Shown: positions 42,213 through 52,836 of the stretch, piece after piece
How positions within the stretch are numbered: position 1 is the stretch's first letter
Layout: every line of letters starts with the position of its first letter
NCBI RefSeq assembly: GCF_905171765.1
Contig: NC_053391.1
Span: forward strand, 151,099,917 to 151,163,916
Reading direction: 5' to 3'
Origin: Bufo bufo
Taxonomy: Eukaryota > Chordata > Amphibia > Anura > Bufonidae
Length of the DNA: 64,000 bases
Notes under the pieces: model-generated
Database searches by the model: none
The model's input: only the letters and a program-made list of their open reading frames with translations
Told to the model about the DNA's origin: nothing
Translations under genes and position numbers: made by a program

Positions 42213-43925
42213 ATGAGAGCCGAGATATCCTGGGTTAAGGCTGCTACAAAGATATTTGCTGGTAGAATGGATTCAGGTGGTGCCTCTGTAGGCTGAAAAG
42301 CATGGAAGCTCCGAGATAATGCGTCAGCCTTCACGTTTTTACTTCCAGGCCTGAAAGTAATGGAGAAATCTAAACGAGTAAAAAACAGTGCCCATCTGGC
42401 CTGACGGGGATTCAACCTCTTAGCAGACTCTAGAAACATTAGGTTGTTATGGTCAGTGACAACAGTTACACAATGTCTTGTCCCCTCCAGAAAATGCCTC
42501 CACTCCTCAAATGCCAATTTAATGGCCAGCAACTCCCGATTCCCTATGTCGTAGTCTCATGTTAGTAAGGCTAGCAGGACCTTGTGAAAGGACCGCTCCT
42601 GTCCCGTCCTCGGACGCATCCACCTCCACAATAAAAGGTCTCTCCTGATCTGGCTGGATCAGAATGGGAGCGCTACTGAATGCCTTCTTTAGGGTTTCAA
42701 ATGAAGTAATGGACTCAGTAGACCAATCCTCCAAATCCGCCCGTTTCTTAGTGAGGTCGGTCAACGGTTTAGCAACTACTGAAAAATTCTTAATGAATTT
42801 ACAGTAGTAATTGGCAAAACCTATTAAGGATGAAGGTCTTTAAGGATGAAGGCCTTTAAGGATGAAGGTCTTACCCATTCCATAATAGCTAGTACCTTAC
42901 CAGGATCCATTTTGAAGGCGTGAGGAGTCAGGACATGACCTAGAAATAGTATCTCCTGTAGACCAAAGACACATTTCTCTAGTTTAGCGGATAACTGATT
43001 CTTCCTCAACACCTCCAATACTTGTCTAACATGAAACACATGAGATCTGAGATCAGGAGAAAATATCAAAATGTCGTCAAGATAGACAATGACAAATTTA
43101 CCCAAGAACTCCCTGAGAATATCGTTCATAAAGTTTTGGAACACAGCTGGGGCATTGCTAAGTCCAAAAGGCATAACCTGATATTCAAAGTGTCCAGCCG
43201 GAGTATTGAACGCCGTCTTCCATTCGTCTCCCTTCTTGATTCAGATTAGATTATATGCCCCTTTTAGGTCAATTTTAGAAAACCAGGTTGCCCCCAGTAC
43301 CTTGTTAAATAAATCTGGAATCAATGGGAAAGAGTATATAGTCTGGATAGTGATCTTATTTAATTTCTGGTAATCGATACAAGGCCTAAGACCACCATCC
43401 TTCTTCTTAACGAAGAAAAACCCCGCCCCATAGGAGAGACAGAAGGTCTAATGTGCCCCTTACCGAGGCTTCCCTTAATATAATCCCCCATGGCCTTGTG
43501 TTCGGTCTTAGAAAGATTATAAATACGCCTCTTAGGAAACCTGGCACCTTCTACTAATTCTATGGTGCAATCATAAGGTCTATGGGGTGGTAGAACCTCC
43601 GGGGTGGATGATGAGAACACATCTGAATATTCCTTAATGACTGTGGGTAATGTATCAGATTCTACTGAGACACCAGCCTGTACCACGGACAAGCACGAGT
43701 CACACTTAGATCCCCATTTCACCAACTCCCCCCTGGCCCAATCTATAGTGGGGTTGTGTAATTGGAGCCAAGGCAACCCTAGTACCACCTCGACTGGTAA
43801 GTTCTCCAGGACTAAGAGGGAACATTTCTCAGAGTAGCACACACCCACGGTTAAAGAAATCTCTGAGGTACACAACCTCACTGTACCACCTACCAGGGGG
43901 GTGGCGTCAATAGCCATGATATGGA
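42213..43925 (-). pseudogene. gypsy-2 protease, reverse transcriptase and RNase H
   Basis: Protease-linked sequence VEVVLGLPWLQLHNPTIDWA lies near 43,780. The reverse transcriptase shows PYDCTIELVEGARFPKRRIY (43,570), then MPFGLSNAPAVFQNFMNDIL and KFVIVYLDDILIFSPDLRSH (43,050-43,174) with an intact YLDD. RNase H shows FIVEVDASEDGTGAVLSQGP (42,630) and, in another frame, [20 protein letters not shown] (42,530). Several frame changes break it. A 16-18-bp word (AAGGATGAAGG) is repeated three times at 42,826-42,875, a local expansion within the coding sequence. Confidence 0.87.
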
Positions 43926-44450
43926 TAGGTGTACTGTAGGTAGAACAAAAATTGGAATACCCAGTCTTATAGCGTACTCAGAATCAATAAAGCTGGCCGC
44001 TGAGACAGAGTCAATAAAGGCCTTATCCGGCCATTTATTTACCCCCAGGGATATCGTTATAGGTAACAAAAGCTTACATTTCGTAATATCAGGGTGTACC
44101 TGGTCTTTAGGTTGCCTTGCATTGGGAGATTTGACGGAGAGGACCTTCTTAGGACACTGGTTGATCCAATGGTCAGGATCTCCGCAGTAAAAACACACTC
44201 CACGTCTGCGGCGCAGATCCCCTCGGGTCATGCCAACCTGCATGGGTTCTTCGAAAGAGACCTCAGCATTGTTCCTGGGACAGACCTCAGGATGGACCAC
44301 CATCTGAGAAGAGAACTGTCGTACCTGTAGTCTCTCTCTAACCGTCGGTCAAGTCGGACAACAAGATCTCCTTGAGAGTCTCTGGAAGCTGATAACTCAC
44401 TAGAAGATCCTTTAAGTTATCAGACAGACCTGACCTGAACTGACTCTTAA

Positions 44451-45200
44451 AGGGCTTCTGTCACCCCACTAAACAGTTTTTTTTTTTTTTTGGTTACTTA
44501 ATGCCTATAATGCGATTTATGCATACATACTGTAATTAATCATTTTTGTTCAGCAGATTCTGTTAAAAAATTACTTTTAAAATATGCAAATTACCTTTCT
44601 ACCAGCAAGTAGGGCGGCTACTTGCTGGTAGCAGCCGCATCCTCCTATCCTAAAGACGCCCCCTCCGCATGCTGATTGACAGGGCCAGCGGACGGGATCT
44701 TTCTCTGCTGGCCCTTTTTGCATTCAAAATCTGGCGCCTGCGCCGTACCTGTCTTCAGTCGGCGCAGGCGCACTGAGAGGAGGACGCTCGGTCGTTCCTT
44801 CCTCAATGCGCCTGTGCCGGGTGTAGATGTGACGTCATCGGCGCAGGCGCACTGAGGATGGAGCGGCCGAGCGAGCGTCCACCTCTCAGTGCGCCTGCGC
44901 CGACTGAATACCATTACGGTATTGATAGCAGACAGGGCCAGCCAGAGAAAGATCCCGTCCGCTGGCCCTGTCAATCAACATGCGGAGGGGGTTACATTAT
45001 GATAGGAGGATGCGGCTGCTACCAGCAAGTAGCCGCCCTACTTGCTGGTAGCAAGATAATTTGCATATTTTAAAAGTAAGTTTTTAACAGAATCTGCTGA
45101 ACGAAAATGATTAATTACAGTATGTATGCATAAATCGCATTATAGGCATTATAAGTAACCAAAAAAAAAAAAAACTGTTTAGTGGGGTGACAGTAGCCTT
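44451..45200. mobile_element. TTAA-flanked palindromic MITE in gypsy-2 gag
   Basis: TTAA lies on both sides (44,447-44,450 and 45,201-45,204). Termini are AGGGCTTCTGTCACCCCACT (left) and AAGGCTACTGTCACCCCACT (right, minus strand). The whole 750 bp is close to one palindrome, with ATAATGCGATTTATGCATAC, TAGGGCGGCTACTTGCTGG and a G/C-rich GGCGCAGGCGCACTGAG in both arms. TTAA targets are used by piggyBac and Kolobok families; the terminus alone does not decide between them. Confidence 0.82.
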
Positions 45201-45704
45201 TTAAGGGCTGGTTTATTCCACCCTGAGGTAACACACCACCTTCTAAATTGGGTGCAATACTCCTCCGCAGGTAGATCGCCCTGAACCAGTGCCTTTAGAG
45301 CAGTCTCGGCTACCAGTGCCCTGTCTGGTTCGTCATGAAAAAAAAAACTCTACTGATACTAAACAACTGACGTCAGATGGTAAAGAGAATGCCCACTCCT
45401 AGGGATCACCCTGTCATCGGGAAATGACAGTGCCAGAGGACAAGGGGCGCAAACAGAAATAAAATTAGCAATTTTCCTTAACATTCTTCCGGTCTCCAGA
45501 AAATAAATAAATATACACATCGCAAGACTACTATATTTGCTACCAGTTATACTTTGGAATATTCAAAAATCTGCCTCATTATCCGGAAACACCTATCTAT
45601 GTTACATCATGATCCACAATGGTTAGAAATAGTGCGCCCAGGCATAACTTGTATTGCTCGCAGGGCGCCCACTATAGCACAAAAAAATCAGTCCTAGTCT
45701 TTTC

Positions 45705-46205
45705 TTGGACTCTGTTCAGACATCACAGTGTTGGCTACAGTTTAAGGGCACTTTTAAATGTGGTCATCGCATTTGTATGTGTTGCGAGTTCATATATCTG
45801 GGTTCAACCATACAATCCACGGCCAACAACAAAGTATTTACTTTGAAACAGTATGTAAATTGCAATACCACATTTGTGGTTTATTGCATTACTTGCACAC
45901 TGTGTCAATTACAATACATAGGCTGTACTACCAATAATCTCAAGGTGAGGATACGGAGACACATATCGGATATACCCTTTGTTTTATCCAGAAATGTGTC
46001 CGCTGTCAGTGCACATTATGCGGCATGTCATGCCGGCGATATCACGGGCTTAAGAGTACAGGCAGTGGAGAGGGTTAATTGTCCTAAGCGAGGTGGCGAC
46101 CACAGGCGCGCTCTTCTAAACAGAGAATCTTACTGGATTTTCTCTATGGACACATGCATACCAAAGGGACTCAATCGCAGACAGGATTTAATTTTACATT
46201 ATTGA
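45705..46205 (+). pseudogene. PLE-B GIY-YIG endonuclease domain
   Basis: The 166-codon frame reads FKCGHRICMCCEFIYLGSTI, then NTTFVVYCITCTLCQLQYIG and CTTNNLKVRIRRHISDI with the GIY-YIG core (VYC..YIG, then R and H), then SAHYAACHAGDITGLRVQAV. It closes with NRESYWIFSMDTCIPKGLNR. The cysteine-rich stretch just before the GIY-YIG core (C-x4-C-x2-C spacing) resembles the zinc-binding linker seen in PLE proteins. Upstream coding sequence is missing through 5' truncation; the remaining frame is open. Confidence 0.85.
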
Positions 46206-46349
46206 TCCTTGCACATTATGTATTTTCTGTCTTTTACTAGCATTTCAGTATTTTCAATTTGCATGTAATGAGGAGTGGTTGTTGCTAATTATCTCCACCT
46301 GAGTTGTCCGGCCTACTTTTTATTTAAGACCGGCACTCGGCATATACTA

Positions 46350-46395
46350 TTGTCATGAGTAAGGATCAGAACCTGATGATCCGAAACGCGTAGAT
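46350..46395 (+). ncRNA. Decayed hammerhead motif in PLE-B
   Basis: Alignment with the intact motif at 5999-6042 puts the core at ATGAGTA, where CUGANGA is expected, so two core bases are changed. Stem II is good (GGATCA/TGATCC), GAAA is kept at 46,383-46,386, and ACGCGTA supplies stem III and a GUA triplet. CTGATGA at 46,373-46,379 is part of the stem II hairpin and is not the core. Cleavage is unlikely. Confidence 0.5.
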
Positions 46396-46767
46396 GTACA
46401 TGCTGGATTTTATTCTGGAATAAAGATTATTACGAATTACCACTACCATCCTGGAAGCTGGATTATTTTCTCTTGCTGCTTTCCTCCACGCCTGGTTCCT
46501 GGCATTTTTCCGGGTCTTCCACTGGTGGTGATAAAGGTGAGCTCCGCCATATTCTATTGTTTTCCGGTCTCCAGAAAAGGGTTCAGGAAGCTTAATCTGG
46601 GGCTCTAAATGCTGACTGGTGGCTTGAGGAATGGAAGAACCTTGTTATAACTCAAAAGAACAGAGTTTCTCCCTAAGCTCCTGCACCATCTGTGTCAGGT
46701 TAGAAACGTGGTCTGTCAGGGTCACCAGAGGATTCATGATACAGTGGTTAGGTAGGGCCTGTTAATC

Positions 46768-47461
46768 TGTAACAGTCACTTACACACACACACCCCTGGC
46801 CCTGCCTACTTGCCTTGCAAGTCCTGATGACAGGGGACAACTGGGCGGCAGTCCCTAGCTTAGAATACGTGCTGGGAGGACAGACGGGACAAATAACGGA
46901 TAGTGAATGGACCGGGTCAATACCAAGAGAGCAATGCAGTACAAAAGGATAAAGCAGAGAATAGTCAGGAGAAGCCGGGGTCAAATACCAGGAGAATAAT
47001 GAAGTACAACAGGAGTCCGCAAAGAATCGTCAGGTGGAAGCCGGGGTCAGAATACCAGGAGAACAGCGCAGTACCGGAGGAGCAGACAGAGGATCGTCAG
47101 GAAACACAGGAACAGGTAAGTATGCCAGGTAACAAAATTGCAAAGAACCTAATTAACAGGCAACCTGTGGCCAGCAGGCTGCCTGTTAAATACTGACTTG
47201 CTGGGGTCATGTGACGTGGCCAGCGCCACATGACCCACACTAGTGAATACAGCTGAGCACTGAGTGCCCAGCTCGGTGCTCAGACCTCCCCTGGTTACCG
47301 GGGGAACTGAGGACGCCGGCCTCGTGGAGGAGACATGCGCGGCTGGTCTGTCACGCCCCCTATTACCTAGGAGACGAGGACGCTGTGCGCATCCTCGCTC
47401 CTGCACAGAGACGGGACGCAGACGGCGCTGAGGAGAGCGAGCGCTTCGGCGTCCCGTGACA
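46768..47461 (-). repeat. gypsy-2 LTR
   Basis: The LTR spans 694 bp from TGTAACAGTCAC to GTCCCGTGACA. It contains three tandem copies of a ~65-70-bp unit (AATACCAGGAGAA..GCAGTAC..GTCAGG.GAAGCCGGGGTCA) at 46,918-47,105. Gag starts about 30 bp beyond the inner end on the minus strand. Confidence 0.85.
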
Positions 47462-47668
47462 CCCAGCCAGAGCACAGACCTGAATCCGATTGAAAATCTG
47501 GGGGGTGATCTGAAGAGGGCTCGCAATCTGACAGATTTGGAGTGTTTTTGCAAAGAAGAGTGGGCAAATCTTGCCAAGTCAAAATGTGCCATGCTGATAG
47601 ACTCATACCCAAAAAAGACTGAGTGCTGTAATAAAATCGAAAGGTGCTTCAACAAAGTATTAGTTTAA
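47462..47668 (+). pseudogene. Tc1-B transposase C-terminus
   Basis: The frame reads QSTDLNPIENLGGDLKRARN, then EEWANLAKSKCAMLIDSYPK and a stop at 47,668. It carries the third catalytic region (DLNPIEN) and the usual C-terminal helix. The N-terminal DNA-binding and the first catalytic residues are absent. Confidence 0.82.
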
Positions 47669-47679
47669 GGGTGTGCACA

Positions 47680-49390
47680 TGTCACAGTCATTACCTCTGG
47701 CTGTGACCTTCTGTCTATGCTCTCGCTGCAGCTCCGTTCCTGTGTGTCATTTGTGGTTCTTTATGGGTTAACTCCCCTGTGTGTCTATTAGGAGTTAATC
47801 CTCTCTGTCTGCTCCATGGGTGTGGCCTCTCTGCTGCACCCATGGAACCTGTATATAAGGCTGAGGTTTCCTCAGTTCTGGGTCAGCTCTCCTGGTGTGT
47901 GTTGTCTTGTCCTGCTCCTGGTTTGTACTCTCTCTCCCATGCTGCTGACCCATGGGATCCGTGTCTGTCTGTGCTCTGTGGGTTTCCCTACTTGTTCATT
48001 CCCGTCCTCTTTCCCATCCTCTTTCCTGTCTTTCTGTTATCTGTTCTGCCAGTTATGTTTTAGTTGTACTAGTTATGTGTGTATTCATATGTCTCTGTTC
48101 AGCAAGCCCATGCTGCACCCTTCTTTGCAGCAGAGTGGTATGCGCAAGTCCATGCAGTTTACTACTGGTGGAGCAAGTCCTTCTCTGCTCATTGCCACTC
48201 TTGCTCCCTTGCGTGAACTCCTGCTTGTATTATTAGTTGCCTTGTTTTGTATTTGCCTGTCTGTTATGTTTGCCTATGTGCCGTCGGTACCTTCTGGTAC
48301 CTGTTGTCCATTCGTTCCTGCCCTTGTACCTCGTCACCCCTTTGATTTCTGTCCCCTTGCCTGGTTCTGTTTGGTTTGTTGCCCCACTTCCTCCCGTTTT
48401 CTGTTTGGGGGGGGGGGGGGGGGGACTTTGAGGGGTGGGAGTGTCACAGTCATTACCTCTGGCTGTAAACTTCTGTCTATGCTCTCGCTGCAGCTCCGTT
48501 CCTGTGTGTCATTTGTGGTTCTTTATGGCTTAACTCCCCTGTGTGTCTATTAGGAGTTAATCCTCTCTGTCTGCTCCATGGGTGTGGCCTCTCTGCTGCA
48601 CCATGGAAACCTGTATATAAGGCTGAGGTTTCCTCAGTTCTGGGTCAGCTCTCCTGGTGTGTGTTGTCTTGTCCTGCTCCTGGTTTGTACTCTCTCTCCC
48701 ATGCTGCTGACCCATGGGATCCGTGTCTGTCTGTGCTCTGTGGGTTTCCCTACTTGTTCATTCCCGTCCTCTTTCCCGTCCTCTTTCCTGTCTTTCTGTT
48801 ATCTGTTCTGCCAGTTATGTTTTAGTTGTACTAGTTATGTGTGTATTCATATGTCTCTGTTCAGCAAGCCCATGCTGCACCCTTCTTTGCAGCAGAGTGG
48901 TATGCGCAAGGCCATGCAGTTTACTACTGGTGGAGCAAGTCCTTCTCTGCTCATTGCCACTCTTGCTCCCTTGCGTGAACTCCTGCTTGTATTATTAGTT
49001 GCCTTGTTTTGTATTTGCTTGTCTGTTATGTTTGCCTATGTGCCGTCGGTACCTTCTGGTACCTGTTGTCCATTCGTTCCTGCTGTCACTGTCTAGTTCA
49101 CGCTCCAGAGTGGACCCTGGCAACTTCCTGCGGCAAAGTCTAACCCTACCATCTAGGGCTCTAGTGAATACCAGGAGTTGCTTAGTCACGCCCCTCTGGA
49201 GTATTACTAGACAGTGGAGCAGTGGGGGTTTTCTCCCACTGTACTGACGGTACATAGAGCTCATGTTTTATCTGTGCTGCCTTCCCTGGTTTTTGTTTGT
49301 GCAATAAACTCTTGTGTGTCTGTACCTGATTTCTGTTTGTTTATTGCTTGATGACGCGGTGGTCTCTCCTGGGACCTCCAACTCGTGACA
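47680..49390 (+). mobile_element. LTR retroelement lacking almost all internal sequence
   Basis: TSD GCACA (47,675-47,679 and 49,391-49,395) bounds two long repeats starting TGTCACAGTCATTACC. The left copy (47,680-48,332) lacks its last ~300 bp. It joins at ..CCATTCGTTCCTG to about 108 bp of internal sequence ending in a G-run and GAGGGGTGGGAG (a polypurine tract). A complete LTR (48,442-49,390) follows. No primer site, gag or pol remains. Confidence 0.85.
48442..49390 (+). repeat. Complete 949-bp LTR
   Basis: It begins TGTCACAG and ends CTCGTGACA. A TATA-like TATATAAGG lies at 48,614-48,622 and AATAAA at 49,303-49,308, in the order expected for promoter and polyadenylation signal. The left partial copy has the same TATA at 47,852. 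The long frames through this sequence are not genes. Confidence 0.87.
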
Positions 49391-49491
49391 GCACACTTAT
49401 GCAACCATATTATTTTATTTTTATATTTTTTCTTCCCTCTACCTAAAAGATTTCAGTTTGAGTTTGAATTGTACAGTTTATAGGTCACATT

Positions 49492-50513
49492 ATAAGATAG
49501 ACGAGGCGGCAAATCATAATGAGGTGGTTATTATGTGGAACTTCAACTACCCAGATATAGACTGGGAAACTGAAACTTGTATATCTCATAAGGGAAACAG
49601 GTTCTTGGCAATAACCAAAGACAATTACCTCTCCCAACTGGTTCAGGACCCGACTAGAGGGAAGGCCATACTGGACTTAGTATTAACCAATAGGCCTGAC
49701 AGAACAACAGACGTGCAGGTTGGTGGATACCTGGGAAATAGTGACTATACAGTAATAACCTTCCAATTATCATTCAAAAGAGCTTTTCTACAGGGAGGAA
49801 CAAAAATACCAAACTTCTAAAAAGCTAAATTTAGCCAACTAAGAGAGGCCATAGGCCTAACTAACTGGGACAAAGTCCTCAAGAATTAAAATACAGCCAC
49901 AAAATGGGATATCTTTAAAAACATCCTAAAATCTCATTGTGAGAGGTACATACCGTATGGGAATAAAAGGTTAAGGAACAAAAAGAAACCAATGTGGATA
50001 AATAGAACTGTAAATAAAGCAATAAATTACAAAAAGAAAGCATATAAATCACTAAAACAGGAGGGTAGCACGGAAGCACTGAAAAACTATAAGGAAAAAA
50101 ATAGAACATGTAAAAAACAAATAAAAGCGGCCAAACTAGAGACCGAGAGATTAATTGCCAAAGAGAGTAAAACTAACCCTAAAATGTTCTTCAATTATAT
50201 AAATGTTAAAAAGTATAAATCTGAAGGTGTCGGCCCATTAAAGAATAATGAGGGGGGAGTCGCAGAGAGCGACGAGGAGAAAGCAAAGCTGTTAAATATT
50301 TTTTTCTCCAATGTATTCACTGAGGAAAATAAACTGTCAGATGACATGAAGAATGTAAAAATAAATTCCCCATTAAAAGTGTCCTGTCTGACCCAGGAAA
50401 AAGTACATCAGCGACTTAAAAAGATTAAAATAGACAAATTACCAGGACCGGATAGCATACACCCCCGTATCCTAAGGGAATTAAGTAATGTCATAGCCAG
50501 ACCTTATTTCTGA
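49492..50513 (+). pseudogene. CR1 endonuclease fragment and linker
   Basis: The frame begins within the endonuclease: NEVVIMWNFNYPDIDWETET. The family has GDFN where this copy has WNFN, so a catalytic aspartate is lost. It continues with DLVLTNRPDRTTDVQVGGYL and NSDYTVITFQL (SDH-like motif changed to SDY). Stops follow at 49,818 and near 49,890; then the same frame gives the lysine-rich linker and QEKVHQRLKKIKIDKLPGPD up to 50,513. Confidence 0.83.
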
Positions 50514-50530
50514 TATTTGCGGACTCTATA

Positions 50531-51877
50531 TTGACAGGGAATGTCCCACAGGATTGGCGCATGGCAAATGTGGTGCCAATATTCAAAAAGGGTCCAAAAA
50601 CAGAGCCTGGAAACTATAGGCCGGTAAGTTTAACATATGTTGTAGGTAAACTGTTTGAAGGTTTTCTTAGAGATGCTATCTTAGAGCATCTCAACGGAAA
50701 TAGGCAAATAACGCCATATCAGCATGGCTTCGTGAGGGATCGGTCATGCCAAACTAATTTAATCAGTTTCTATGAGGAGGTAAGTTCTAGACTTGACAGT
50801 GGCGAATCAATGGATGTCGTATATCTGGACCTCTCCAAAGCATTTGACACTGTACCACAAAGGTTAGTATATAAAATGAGAATGCTCGGACTGGGAGAAA
50901 ACATCTGTATGCGGGTAAGTAACTGGCTCAATGATAGAAAACAGAGGGTGGTTATTAACGGTACACACTCAGATTGGGTCACTGTCACTAGTCGGGTACC
51001 TCAGGGGTCAGTATTGGGCCCTATTCTCTTCAATATATTTATTAATGATCTTGTAGAAGGCTTGCATAGTAAAGTATCAATTTTCGCAGATGACACTAAA
51101 CTGTGTAAAGTAATTTACACTGAAGAGGACAGTATACTACTACAGAGGGATCTGGATAGATTGGAGGCTTGGGCAGATAAGAGGCAAATGAGGTTTAACA
51201 CTGACAAATGTAAAGTTATGCACATGGGAAGGAATAATGCAAGTCACCCGTACATACTAAATGATAAAACACTCGGTAACACTGACATGGAAAAGGATCT
51301 GGGAGTTTTAATAAACAGCAAACTAAGCTGCAAAAACCAGTGTCAGGCAGCTGCTGCCAAGGCCAATAAGATAATGGGTTGCATCAGAAGGGGCATAGAT
51401 GCCCGTGATAAGAACATAGTCCTACCACTTTACAAATCGCTAGTCAGACCAAACATGGTAAACAAGGCAGACATAGCAGAGCTGAAGAAGGTCCAGAGGA
51501 TGGCAACTAAAGTAATAACTGGAATGGTGCAAGTACAGTACCCTGAAAGATTATCAAAATTAGGGTTATTCACTTTAGAAAAAAGACGACTGAGGGGAGA
51601 TCTAATTAATATGTATAAATATATCAGGGGTCAGTACAGAGATCTATCCCATCATCTATTTATCCCCAGGACTGTGACTGTGACGAGGGGACATCCTCTG
51701 CGTCTGGAGGAAAGAAGGTTTGTACACAAACATAGAAAAGGATTCTTTACGGTAAGAGCAGTGAGACTATGGAACTCTCTGCCTGAGGAGGTGGTGATGG
51801 TGAGTACAATAAAGGAATTCAAGAGGGGCCTAGATGTATTTCTGGAGCATAATAATATTACAGGCTATAGCTACTAG
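50531..51877 (+). pseudogene. CR1 reverse transcriptase, 448-codon open frame
   Basis: The frame carries standard CR1 motifs: VPQDWRMANVVPIFKKG, PGNYRPVSLTYVVGKLFEGF and QHGFVRDRSCQTNLISFYEE. VVYLDLSKAFDTVPQRLVYK, SRVPQGSVLGPILFNIFIND and VSIFADDTKLCKVIYTEED (FADD active site) follow. The C-terminal region KRRLRGDLINMYKYIRG and SLPEEVVMVSTIKEFKRGLD is typical of CR1. Compared with other CR1 proteins about 20 residues are missing after YKSLVRPN (near 51,450). A frameshift at about 50,507 separates it from the upstream part. Despite its length it is not a complete protein. Confidence 0.9.
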
Positions 51878-52183
51878 AGGGGGGTCGTTGATCCAGGGAG
51901 TTATTCTGATTGCCTGATTGGAGTCGGGAAGGAATTTTTTATTTCCCTAAAGTGGGGAAAATTGGCTTCTACCTCACAGGTTGTTTTTTTTTTGCCTTCC
52001 TCTGGATCAACTTGCAGGTTAATAGGCTGAACTGGATGGACACATGTCCTTTTTCAGCCTTATTTACTATGTTACATTAAAGGTGGAAAAAGTTCTGAAA
52101 TGATTTATCTTTGTCTCATTTTTTTTACATCACAGAAACCTGACATTTTGACAGGGGTGTGTAGACTTTTTATATCCACTGTA

Positions 52184-52836
52184 CACCTATGTCTCCAGAC
52201 ATTTTGTCAGTGTCCACAATAATGATTTCACTTCATTGAGACTAATAATCCTGGAGCAAATCCCTGAGGCCACTAGGAACTGCTTCTCCTGGCTCATCAG
52301 TAGGGAGGCTTATTTGACCTTCTCACTATGGACACTGATGCCAGAGGGGCTCAATGAGATCACTGAATGAGTCAGGTAGTAAAATATAATACATCTGCTC
52401 CATCACTTTTTATTTTTATAAGAAATGTATCCAGTTCATCGTTAATAATTTATACTTTTTATTGTGTTATTTGCTGACTTTTATGCTATTTGTTTATTTA
52501 ATTGTTTGCTTAAAAATAATCAAAAAGTATATATTGTTCAGTTTCAGTTTTTATCCGGTCCGTGTTTTGTAGCCTGAACTTGTATAAATCGTGTTCCATG
52601 CTATGCTTTCATTATGTGTGATGAAGAAAACGGCACACTTTCAAAACGTGTTACAAGAATAAAGTGACTGTGGCATCCTGGACTCCTGCTTCTTTTGAAC
52701 ATCTGCTAACTTCAGAGATCCTCTGGATTACCAGAGTGTGGTGCTGTGGTTACCTTCGTTCCTTCCATTGGAGGGTCCGTGTGCTTCTCAGTCTTGTGCC
52801 TGTATTGGCACAACTCTATCTGGTGAGCCTCATTAC
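52184..52836 (+). mobile_element. Penelope-like element PLE-C tail (host of Tc1-B)
   Basis: Directly after the Tc1-B terminus comes the C-terminal coding end of a PLE, its 3' region with a hammerhead-like remnant (52,612-52,652) and AATAAAGTGACTG near 52,660. It breaks at 52,836 where gypsy-3 inserted and may continue from 58,399. The remnant has GTGATGA for CUGANGA and AAAA for GAAA, two core changes. Confidence 0.72.
52185..52370 (+). pseudogene. PLE-C GIY-YIG protein C-terminus (61 codons)
   Basis: The frame has no ATG and is open from the Tc1-B junction: YVSRHFVSVHNNDFTSLRLI, then EQIPEATRNCFSWLISREAY and LTFSLWTLMPEGLNEITE to a stop at 52,370. The REAYL..TLMPEGLNE ending matches the end of GIY-YIG PLE proteins (compare REAFWIHTLDTLEPKGLN in PLE-1). 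The catalytic core is missing. Confidence 0.8.

Larger units (their letters stand above)
45504..46561 (+). mobile_element. Penelope-like element PLE-B, 5'-truncated, in gypsy-2 gag
   Basis: A 17-bp duplication TTCCGGTCTCCAGAAAA (45,487-45,503 and 46,562-46,578) bounds a 1,058-bp insert. It contains the GIY-YIG end of a PLE protein, a 3' region with a hammerhead-like structure (46,350-46,395), and AATAAAGATTATTACG near 46,421. It is a different PLE family from PLE-1. Confidence 0.88.
43890..46738 (-). pseudogene. gypsy-2 gag, split by a MITE and a PLE
   Basis: Gag begins MNPLVTLTDHVSNLTQMVQE at 46,738 and is cut at 46,579 by PLE-B. It continues at 45,486-45,205, is cut again by the TTAA element, and resumes at 44,446. 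The nucleocapsid zinc knuckle CFYCGDPDHWINQC (C-x2-C-x4-H-x4-C) lies near 44,200-44,160, followed by the start of the protease region with a degraded DSVSAASFID motif near 44,010. Comparison with gag of gypsy-3 supports the joins. Non-functional. Confidence 0.8.
42213..47461 (-). mobile_element. Ty3/gypsy element gypsy-2, truncated, minus strand
   Basis: On the minus strand the order is a 5' LTR (47,461-46,768), gag, protease, reverse transcriptase and RNase H. The element stops at 42,213, where the preceding DNA element begins, so integrase and 3' LTR are missing. A MITE (44,451-45,200) and a PLE (45,504-46,561) later inserted into gag. Sequence is close in organisation to gypsy-3 in this window but clearly a different family. 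Confidence 0.87.
49492..52073 (+). mobile_element. CR1-like LINE, 5'-truncated, inserted in Tc1-B
   Basis: ACATT occurs at both joins (49,487-49,491 and 52,074-52,078). Endonuclease and reverse-transcriptase sequence lie on the + strand, followed by a 3' tail with GTCGGGAAGGAATTTTTTAT, CTGGATGGACACATGTC and TTTCAGCCTTATTTACTATG, a typical CR1/L2-type ending. It entered about 100 bp from the Tc1-B terminus. Confidence 0.87.
47462..52181 (+). mobile_element. Tc1-like element Tc1-B (3' part), interrupted twice
   Basis: Three pieces, 47,462-47,679, 49,396-49,491 and 52,079-52,181, join as the 3' part of a Tc1 transposon. They hold the end of the transposase, the ATTTCAGTTTGAGTTTGAAT region, and the terminus GGGGTGTGTAGACTTTTTAT-ATCCACTG followed by TA. 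An LTR element and a CR1 LINE inserted between the pieces. The 5' half is missing: gypsy-2 inserted there and the far side is no longer in place. Confidence 0.82.

Noticed and set aside
46373..46379. CTGATGA as the hammerhead core of PLE-B
   Set aside because: Only three bases separate it from GAAAC, too few for stem II. It belongs to the stem II hairpin; the true, mutated core lies upstream.
47779..49264. Frames up to 245 codons that look hydrophobic, like membrane proteins
   Set aside because: They lie inside the two LTR copies, repeat with them, and arise from pyrimidine-rich LTR sequence.
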